Shown: positions 58,034-64,000 of the stretch, one piece after another | How the letters are laid out: each line of letters starts with the position of its first letter | How positions within the stretch are numbered: position 1 is the first letter of the stretch | NCBI GenBank assembly: GCA_017640605.1 | Contig: JAEPQH010000007.1 | Location: forward strand, 1 to 64,000 | Length of the DNA: 64,000 nt | Direction of reading: 5' to 3' | DNA from: Balneolaceae bacterium | Lineage (GTDB): Bacteria > Bacteroidota > Rhodothermia > Balneolales > Balneolaceae | Notes under the pieces: model-generated | Database searches by the model: none | Told to the model about the DNA's origin: nothing | What the model saw: only the letters and a program-made list of their open reading frames with translations | Program-made: the position numbers and the translations under genes

Positions 58034-59077
58034 ATGCAAAAGTTTCTATCCATCGTTTTTGTTATTGCAGTAGCTTTGTTCCCGATCTTAGTATCGGGAC
58101 AGGCTTCTGTGGTAATAGCAGATGAAACTACCATTATTGGTGAGCGATTACTGTATTCTGTAGAATTAATCAACGAAGGGGAGAATGTTACCGGACTGAA
58201 TTTTCAAATCAGTTTTGATACTCTTGCTCTTGATTATGTGGGAATTTCAGAAACATCTACCATGTCAGATACTGTATTGTCGATTGCTAATGGGAGCGAC
58301 GGTTTGTTGCGATTTTCATTGGCATCCACATATCCGATTCAATCATCAGGAACTATCGTTTTTGTAGAGTTTATTGGTAAGAAAACCGGTGATACCAATC
58401 TATCTTTGGTAGAGTACAGGATCAATGAAGAAGCAATAGTTGATGAAGCCACTGAGGCCAAAATCAGGGTTTTTGCTGAAGGTGGAAATCAACCGCCGTT
58501 TGCTGTATCCATACCTGATACTTTGGTTCTATTTTCGGGTGATACTCTTCAATTTACCATTGACGAGACTGTATTTGCAGATGCCGAGGATGCATTCGAT
58601 TCGTTGGATATTCAAGTGAATTTAGAACCTCAAGTAGTGTTTGGTACCTACGATCCTGAAACTGGGTTGGTAACTATTACAACTGCTGATTTTGTCGGAT
58701 TTGCCACATTAAGTATTCGAGTTGAAGATACAAATGGAGGAGTATTTGAAGAGTCGATTGTTATTGACATTCAGATGGGTGTTTCTAATGAGTTGGACGG
58801 TAATAACCAACCGATACAATTTGATCTCGCTCAGAATTATCCCAATCCATTTAACCCTACCACAAATATTAGTTTTACACTTCCAAGTTCAGGATTTACA
58901 CAGCTGGAAGTGTTCAACTTGCAAGGTCAAAAAGTAGCAACCTTATTAAAAAGCAGAGTTACAGCCGGTAATCACACCGTTACATTCGACGCTAGTGCTT
59001 TGGCAAGCGGTATATACATTTATCGCCTCACATCTTCAGCTAAGGTACAAACCAAAAAAATGCTGCTTATCAAATAA
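58034..59077 (+). CDS. secreted cohesin-domain protein with T9SS sorting domain
   Basis: 347 residues: signal peptide (to about residue 22), one cohesin-like domain at about 24-148 (with the typical LNFQISFDTLALDYVG strand and a late VFVEFIGKKTGDT strand), one cadherin/Ig-like domain at about 155-250, and a type IX sorting domain (YPNPFNPTTN, ending KKMLLIK). It starts 2 bases after the dockerin protein, so they are co-expressed and are likely binding partners on the cell surface. A terminator follows. Confidence 0.85.
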   Translation: MQKFLSIVFVIAVALFPILVSGQASVVIADETTIIGERLLYSVELINEGENVTGLNFQISFDTLALDYVGISETSTMSDTVLSIANGSDGLLRFSLASTYPIQSSGTIVFVEFIGKKTGDTNLSLVEYRINEEAIVDEATEAKIRVFAEGGNQPPFAVSIPDTLVLFSGDTLQFTIDETVFADAEDAFDSLDIQVNLEPQVVFGTYDPETGLVTITTADFVGFATLSIRVEDTNGGVFEESIVIDIQMGVSNELDGNNQPIQFDLAQNYPNPFNPTTNISFTLPSSGFTQLEVFNLQGQKVATLLKSRVTAGNHTVTFDASALASGIYIYRLTSSAKVQTKKMLLIK

Positions 59078-59104
59078 CCTTCTTACCATAAATTTAGAAC
59101 AGTA

Positions 59105-59132
59105 AAGCCGGGCAGTATGCCCGGCTTTTTTT
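59105..59132 (+). terminator. rho-independent terminator after the cohesin gene
   Basis: AAGCCGGGC / GCCCGGCTT stem (59105-59113 / 59119-59127), 5-base loop with one further A-T pair, then a T-run. Confidence 0.92.
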
Positions 59133-59449
59133 GGTTAATAACCACATAAACAGGTAGTGCGTTACCACATAAGAAGCATTAATGTGTTCAAAGCTGGTAA
59201 TGGCTTTTTCGGGGGAGATTCAGTATACGACCTCTTCTATTTTTGCACAGAGTAGAAGAAGATTAACACAAAAAAGCCGGCTGATAGTCGGCTTTTTTTA
59301 TTCATTTATGTTAAGTGTATATGAATAATAATTTACCTCTTGAAATTTAACTTCAAATAAACGTAATTCCTTCAGACTAAAAGATATTATTGGGGTACGG
59401 TGCCGTCTGCCGGGTCTGGGTGAATTAAATAATTATAAGGAAGGATGAA
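59133..59449 (+). other. gene-free region between the cohesin gene and the HPNVQHP pair
   Basis: This region holds a second complete terminator (59271-59299) with no gene between it and the first, so the 140 bases between the two may encode a small RNA. Further on, 59392-59422 is a GC-rich block (GGGGTACGGTGCC...) inside AT-rich sequence. The ribosome site AAGGAAGG lies just before the ATG at 59450. Confidence 0.5.
59271..59299 (+). terminator. second rho-independent terminator, no gene before it
   Basis: GCCGGCT / AGTCGGC stem (one G-T pair), 3-base loop, A-run before and seven T after. It shares the core AAAGCC with the preceding terminator but is not a copy. Confidence 0.85.
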
Positions 59450-60139
59450 ATGGCTAAAGTATCTAGATTATTAATTATCGTTTTTGTCATGGTTATTAGT
59501 CGAAACAGTGTCTTAGCTCAAACGACTAATGAGTGTAACACTATTTCGAGTAAACAGATAATTCTGAATTGTATGGAAGTGCCAGTAGATTTATTTGTAA
59601 GGATTAATAAATCTGAATTTAGACCGGCAGGTATATTAATTGGTAGCCAAAGAGTGGCAAGAATTGATGCTTTCGATCCTAACTTTCCTAGTTTAAATCA
59701 GCTTGAGTATGATATAATACCATCTAGTGGTCCACTTAATGAAATAGAGTTTATTTTTAAAGTGAATATTAAATCACTTCAAATTAAAAACAAACCAATT
59801 GGGGCCAAAGTAGCAATGGGAAAAAAGCACTTGATTCCAGGTTCATTCTATATTCCGCATCATTTTTCCACTAAAATAAATGGAGATTCGCTTGAGATAG
59901 TAATTCATTTTATGGATTTAAAGACTTCATTAGAGCCCTTAAGAAAAAGTGTTGAAGATGAGATAGAGAATAAATGTACAATTAATTGTGAAAACCTTTC
60001 CCCCTTAACTGAGCAAATGCTAAAACTCTATCAAAATGATATAGAGTCTCTGAAAAAAGGGATCATAAATGAACATATAACTCAAACACTTTTTTCTTTA
60101 ATAGTTACTGACATTCATCCTAACGTACAACACCCATAA
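59450..60139 (+). CDS. unknown exported protein ending in HPNVQHP
   Basis: 229 residues. A signal peptide (hydrophobic helix, cleaved near SVLAQ, residue 24) is followed by a beta-rich domain (about 45-165) starting with VDLFVRI and ending with IPHHFS and a GDSLEIVIHF strand, then a helical tail with two cysteines, and the C-terminus HPNVQHP. I do not recognise the family. The next gene is a paralog that lacks the signal peptide but ends in exactly the same seven residues. The ribosome site AAGGAAGG is strong. Context (a sensor kinase and a response regulator follow) suggests a signal or ligand role, which is inference only. Confidence 0.75.
   Translation: MAKVSRLLIIVFVMVISRNSVLAQTTNECNTISSKQIILNCMEVPVDLFVRINKSEFRPAGILIGSQRVARIDAFDPNFPSLNQLEYDIIPSSGPLNEIEFIFKVNIKSLQIKNKPIGAKVAMGKKHLIPGSFYIPHHFSTKINGDSLEIVIHFMDLKTSLEPLRKSVEDEIENKCTINCENLSPLTEQMLKLYQNDIESLKKGIINEHITQTLFSLIVTDIHPNVQHP
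60116..60136 (+). other. conserved C-terminal heptapeptide HPNVQHP, copy 1
   Basis: The last seven codons before the stop. They read CAT CCT AAC GTA CAA CAC CCA, and differ from copy 2 at four codons, all silent. Confidence 0.85.
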
Positions 60140-60140
60140 T

Positions 60141-60560
60141 ATGAACGAAAATAATACTAGCTACGATCTCGTAAATAAACTTAGTGAAACAGATATTGAT
60201 GTATTTGTAAGACATGATAGAGGACCAGAAATAGGTGCTTGTTTGAAAAACAATAAAAGAACATCACATGTTAAGCGAAGGTCTAAACTTGCATATAAGC
60301 CTACAGACGATAATACAGTTTTAAATAAAGATTTCTCTGTAATCTATCGCTTCTCAGATTTGCCTAAGGATAGATTGAAGGGAATAAAAATTGCGCTCGC
60401 TAATGAAGCTCTTATTGCAGAATTAAATAATCCAGACATTAATCCGATTCCTCATCATGTATCATTTTATAAACGAGCGGATGGAGACTTTGAGATTGAA
60501 ATTCACTATACAGAAATTAAGCAAAATGTTCATCTACACCCGAACGTTCAACATCCATAA
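60141..60560 (+). CDS. unknown cytosolic paralog ending in HPNVQHP
   Basis: 139 residues, no signal peptide or membrane helix. It matches the domain of the preceding protein: it opens with IDVFVRHDRGPE, continues with a lysine/arginine-rich stretch, and ends with IPHHVSF and a GDFEIEIHY strand. The C-terminus HPNVQHP is identical to the neighbour's. One base separates the two genes, so they are co-translated. Loss of the signal peptide suggests that one protein acts outside and the other inside. Function unknown. Confidence 0.72.
   Translation: MNENNTSYDLVNKLSETDIDVFVRHDRGPEIGACLKNNKRTSHVKRRSKLAYKPTDDNTVLNKDFSVIYRFSDLPKDRLKGIKIALANEALIAELNNPDINPIPHHVSFYKRADGDFEIEIHYTEIKQNVHLHPNVQHP
60537..60557 (+). 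other. conserved C-terminal heptapeptide HPNVQHP, copy 2
   Basis: The last seven codons read CAC CCG AAC GTT CAA CAT CCA. Protein identity is complete although four codons differ from copy 1, which points to selection on the peptide. Confidence 0.85.
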
Positions 60561-60575
60561 GTCCAGTTTTTTAAT

Positions 60576-63422
60576 GTGAATTTGTATAAATATTTTTTTT
60601 ATGCATTTTTAATAATTTCGTTTACCACTGATGAATCTAAGCCTCAAGCATTTGACTACAGGTTAATTGCGAATTTTACTACAGATGAGTTTAAAAATTC
60701 TGCTCAAATGTGGAGTTCATTAGAGAAAGAGACAGGTGAAATACTTTTTGGAAATAGTACGGCATTATGTTTTTTTGATGGAGTTGAATGGTCGTCGATA
60801 CATATTGGAGGCGAGGAGGTTGTTTTTTCTTTAGATAAAAATTTAGAAGGTACAGTCTTTTATGGAAGCACAAACGATTTTGGGTATTTGGTGGCTGACT
60901 CAGTTCAACAGATGACTTATGTTTCTCTCCTCGACATAGTCCCCAACCATGCAAGCGTATTTTCTCAGGTTAGACAGACTATTGCACATAAGAATCATGT
61001 ATATTTCCGAAGTCTGGAATATGTTTTTATATACGATATAATCGAAAATACGATCGATGTTATGCAAGGTGAAGATATTCTTGATAATGCATATTTAATT
61101 CAGGATGAAATCCTTTTAAATGTACATGGTTCAGGTATTTCTAAAGTGACCGAGAACGGATTTGAGCTACTAAAGGGAACAGAAGCTCTTAAAAACGATC
61201 GCATATATGGGATATTTGAGTTTAACAATGAACTCATAATTTACTCACGAGAAAAAGGTCTATTACAGTTAAAAGATAATCAGCTAGAGATAATTGAAAG
61301 TGATGTAAACCTTTTGCTTTCGGAATATGATGGGTACCGATTTTTAAAACTCAACGAAAATCGTTTTGTAATTGGCACATTGGGTGGTGGTTTACTTATT
61401 GTAGACAATAATTTTGATTTGGTTGATAGGATTACAACTAAAGATGGCTTGATTGATGATAATGTGTATGGGCTTTTTCAAGATTCTAATAACTTACTTT
61501 GGATTACAACGGATAGTGGAATTTCGGTTATAGATCTAGAACCGGACTTCTTGCAAATAGAGATTCCAGATGAAGCAGGTAACCCACTTAATTACTTCGA
61601 AATTGGAAATGAGCGCTACTTAGTGACTAATCAACTAATTTTTAGGGTTAATTCTGAGTTTGAACTAGTACCCATTTTAGATATTAACATAAATAATTTC
61701 ATTTTAGACGCCATTCCTCATCTTCAAACGTTAATTTCTGCTCAAATCAATGGATTATGGTCTGTGGGGGAAAAAATTGATCAAATAAGTGAATTAAGGT
61801 TTTCTTCTCTTACCGATTTAGATGGTAAGTTATATGGGATCAGTGAGTCGAGATTGTTTGAGATTGACAGTAATACAAGAGAGTTCGAAGAGTTTGGTCT
61901 CAACATTACTATATCAAATAAAATCAATACCTATCAAAACAAACTAGTATTCAATGCTACGAATGGTCAGGTATTTACCTATGATTTAGAAAATAATGAA
62001 GCCATCGAATTAACTAGTTCTGATAATCCTATATCAGGTATCAGAAGATTCGAAGTTATTGATGATAGTTTATATGTTCTTAGCTCTAGTAATGGTGTTT
62101 TTGTTTACAACGACTCACAATCGAATCTCATTCAGAAATCAAGATTAAGAGGCAATCCTATATCAACAAGTGATGTAAGCTTTTTTGAAAAATGTAATAG
62201 TGAATACTGGATAAGCTCCGGAAGATCCATGGTTCGAAGTGTTGAACATGATGGTTCATTCGACATTAAAGAAGAATGGTTTTCGGGAATTGGCTACGAA
62301 ACCGGTATTTATAATATCGGTTGTGGTAAAGATTACGTATGGTTTTTAGAGGAAGATAAAATGATTGGCGTCCCATACGATTACACTCATGTATCTGATA
62401 CCTTTCAAACAAATATCAGTCGCATTTTTGTAAACAGAGACTCACTTGTATATGGTGGTTTTGGAGAGCCTAATCAACAGCCAGTTTTCAAATATTCGGA
62501 TAATGAACTCCGGTTTAGGTTTGCATCAACCTATTATAAATCAAACGAACGGAATCGATACTCTTACAAACTAGAAGGCTTCGATGAAAACTGGAGCGAT
62601 TTCAGCCTCGAAACCCAAAAGGATTACACTAACATCCCTGAAGGGGAGTATGTATTCAAAGTGAAATCTAAAAATGTGTTTGGCGTAGAAGGCTCTACCG
62701 ATAGTTTCGCATTTACAGTTTTGCCACCGTGGTATCGTACGTGGTGGGCGTATTTGTTATATATGATAGGATTTAGTGGTTTGATGTACACAGCGCATCG
62801 AATTCGACTCAATCAATTGCTGAAAGTGGAGAGAATGCGCACAAAAATTGCCAGCGATTTACATGACGAGGTAAGTGCCACATTAACCGGAATCAGCTAT
62901 TTTGCGGAAGCTGTTAAAACTGATCGAGATGAAGCGCGAAAATCTCATTTCATCAATCTGATTACCGAAAGTGCAGGCGATGCCAAGGAGAAGATCACCG
63001 ATATCGTATGGTCAATTACTCCTGAAAATGACGATTGGACGTTATTCTTTTCAAAATGTCGCCGTTATGCCTCCGATATTCTAGAATCAGCCGATATGGA
63101 GTACAATTTAAATATCACTGATACTATACACAGTGAATTGTCAATGAATGTTCGGCAACACTTGTGGATGATTTTCAAAGAGATGCTAACCAATGCGGTA
63201 CGCCATTCTAAAGCAACACAATTAGACATCATTTTTGATGTAGATAACGGGGTGCTTAAGCTGATTGTGCAAGATAATGGCCAGGGGTTTGATATCGACG
63301 CCGACCAAATGGGTAATGGAGTTACGAATATTAAAAAAAGAGCGAATGCAATAGGGGCAAAAATCTATTTTAATTCCGAACCCGAAATGGGTACGCGTTG
63401 GCGATTAGAATACAATATTTAA
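60576..63422 (+). CDS. two-component sensor kinase with beta-propeller and Y_Y_Y domain
   Basis: 948 residues from a GTG that begins an imperfect signal sequence. A large periplasmic beta-propeller region (about 25-640) contains repeats of the 'two-component regulator propeller' type (DGLIDDNVYGLFQDSNNLLW). Next come a Y_Y_Y domain (about 642-715, YKLEGFDENWSDF), a membrane helix (about 722-742), HisKA_3 with His763 (DLHDEVSATL) and an ATPase domain (NAVRHS, DNGQGFD). In Bacteroidota such propeller kinases often sense glycans. Here the neighbours are the HPNVQHP proteins (15 bases upstream) rather than a glycan-use locus, so the ligand may differ. The response regulator downstream is the likely partner. 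Confidence 0.9.
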   Translation: MNLYKYFFYAFLIISFTTDESKPQAFDYRLIANFTTDEFKNSAQMWSSLEKETGEILFGNSTALCFFDGVEWSSIHIGGEEVVFSLDKNLEGTVFYGSTNDFGYLVADSVQQMTYVSLLDIVPNHASVFSQVRQTIAHKNHVYFRSLEYVFIYDIIENTIDVMQGEDILDNAYLIQDEILLNVHGSGISKVTENGFELLKGTEALKNDRIYGIFEFNNELIIYSREKGLLQLKDNQLEIIESDVNLLLSEYDGYRFLKLNENRFVIGTLGGGLLIVDNNFDLVDRITTKDGLIDDNVYGLFQDSNNLLWITTDSGISVIDLEPDFLQIEIPDEAGNPLNYFEIGNERYLVTNQLIFRVNSEFELVPILDININNFILDAIPHLQTLISAQINGLWSVGEKIDQISELRFSSLTDLDGKLYGISESRLFEIDSNTREFEEFGLNITISNKINTYQNKLVFNATNGQVFTYDLENNEAIELTSSDNPISGIRRFEVIDDSLYVLSSSNGVFVYNDSQSNLIQKSRLRGNPISTSDVSFFEKCNSEYWISSGRSMVRSVEHDGSFDIKEEWFSGIGYETGIYNIGCGKDYVWFLEEDKMIGVPYDYTHVSDTFQTNISRIFVNRDSLVYGGFGEPNQQPVFKYSDNELRFRFASTYYKSNERNRYSYKLEGFDENWSDFSLETQKDYTNIPEGEYVFKVKSKNVFGVEGSTDSFAFTVLPPWYRTWWAYLLYMIGFSGLMYTAHRIRLNQLLKVERMRTKIASDLHDEVSATLTGISYFAEAVKTDRDEARKSHFINLITESAGDAKEKITDIVWSITPENDDWTLFFSKCRRYASDILESADMEYNLNITDTIHSELSMNVRQHLWMIFKEMLTNAVRHSKATQLDIIFDVDNGVLKLIVQDNGQGFDIDADQMGNGVTNIKKRANAIGAKIYFNSEPEMGTRWRLEYNI

Positions 63423-63625
63423 CCACTACATTACAGACCACATATTTGTGTGGTGAAAAACTGCGCTCATACAATTATCCTGCTGCATGTCCTTCTAATT
63501 GAAGAATTAAACACAATCTTGCTCAGGTTTTTGATAGAACCTGAGTTCATTTAAATTACACGCACATGCAAACTGTAGTAATGCCCAATGCAACTCATAC
63601 CAATCAGCTTAAATGGGGGAGCACT

Positions 63626-64000
63626 TTGATTAAAGTTATTATTGTAGAGGACAACAAATATATGCGAGAGGGTTGGCAAACCTTTATCGATTATGATAAA
63701 AACCTTTGTGTGTTAAAGAGTTTTGGGTCGGTAGAGGCCGCATTAGAATCGGAAGAATTGAAAAAAACGGATGTAATCATCATGGATATCGGGTTACCCG
63801 GTATGAATGGAATTGAAGGCGTTCGGGCCATTAAAGCTACCCATCCTAAAGTGCAAATCATTATGGCCACAGTGCACGACGATAACGAGCATATTTTCGA
63901 GGCCATTAAAGCCGGTGCCGTAGGCTATCTCATGAAAAAAGTAACACCAGATGAATTGGTTGCTGCTGTTAAGGATGCCCATGAAGGAGGTTCGCCGATT
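63626..64000 (+). CDS. NarL-type response regulator (partial, cut by window end)
   Basis: The receiver domain is readable: the acidic pair (VEDN), the phospho-acceptor Asp in VIIMDIGLPGMNG, the conserved Thr (MATVHDD) and the Lys (GYLMKK). The DNA-binding half lies beyond the window. I place the start at the TTG at 63626, which gives MIKVIIVEDN and follows GGGGGAG; ATGs in the same frame at 63566 and 63581 are alternatives that add 15-20 residues. The order HisKA_3 kinase then NarL-type regulator supports pairing with the upstream kinase. Confidence 0.88.
   Translation, partial: MIKVIIVEDNKYMREGWQTFIDYDKNLCVLKSFGSVEAALESEELKKTDVIIMDIGLPGMNGIEGVRAIKATHPKVQIIMATVHDDNEHIFEAIKAGAVGYLMKKVTPDELVAAVKDAHEGGSPI

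Noticed and set aside
59172-59318. 48-codon frame from an ATG between the two terminators
   Set aside because: It reads through the second terminator stem, has no ribosome site and has no protein-like pattern.
63437-63454. Hairpin ACCACA/TGTGGT after the propeller kinase as terminator
   Set aside because: It is followed by A residues, not a T-run, and the regulator gene downstream probably needs read-through.

Overview
The window is AT-rich bacterial chromosome from the Bacteroidota-like (FCB) group, most likely a Balneolota-type marine bacterium. Four signs point there. Three proteins end in the same C-terminal secretion domain (a conserved NYPNPFNP stretch about 80 residues before the end, then a final K-R/K-M-x-L-I-K), which is typical of type IX (Por) sorting domains. 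Shine-Dalgarno sequences are sparse. The set also includes bacillithiol synthesis (bshB1), aguB/aguA and a long aromatic amino acid hydroxylase. The taxon is an inference; no rRNA or tRNA is visible.

Layout. 1-5.7 kb is a small defence-like island: a fused restriction-modification enzyme, a DUF3800 gene whose 3' end overlaps a structured RNA candidate, and a decayed second copy of the restriction gene's tail. 5.7-12.5 kb is metabolic: aguB-aguA (agmatine to putrescine), two small membrane proteins, an SDR enzyme, a DUF427 protein, a secreted PIG-L deacetylase and an aromatic amino acid hydroxylase. 12.5-19.8 kb is a tandem array of five paralogous HisKA_2 histidine kinases with no response regulator. 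19.9-27.9 kb holds bshB1 and, divergently, a tripartite efflux cluster (two FtsX-type permeases, TolC-like, HlyD-like, ATPase) with a YqjD/YqjE/YqjK-like trio inside it. 28-38.9 kb has an outer-membrane-type protein, a LytS/LytTR two-component pair, a DUF285-repeat surface protein, rsgA, an NTF2-like protein, an NmrA-like SDR and the trkA-trkH potassium system.

39-47.6 kb is one minus-strand operon: sensor kinase, FecR-domain protein, then a giant PKD-repeat protein. 47.8-51.6 kb has a lipoprotein zinc metalloprotease and alanine dehydrogenase. 51.7-64 kb is plus-strand. It runs from a TPR sensor kinase to two T9SS-exported proteins that carry a dockerin and two cohesins. Next come two paralogous unknown proteins with the same C-terminal heptapeptide HPNVQHP, then a beta-propeller sensor kinase and a NarL-type response regulator cut by the window edge.

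The most unusual content is (1) the HPNVQHP protein pair beside a two-component system, (2) the cohesin/dockerin pair on T9SS proteins, (3) the DUF3800 gene with its hairpin RNA between duplicated restriction-gene tails, and (4) nine histidine kinases in 64 kb, five of them a tandem family.
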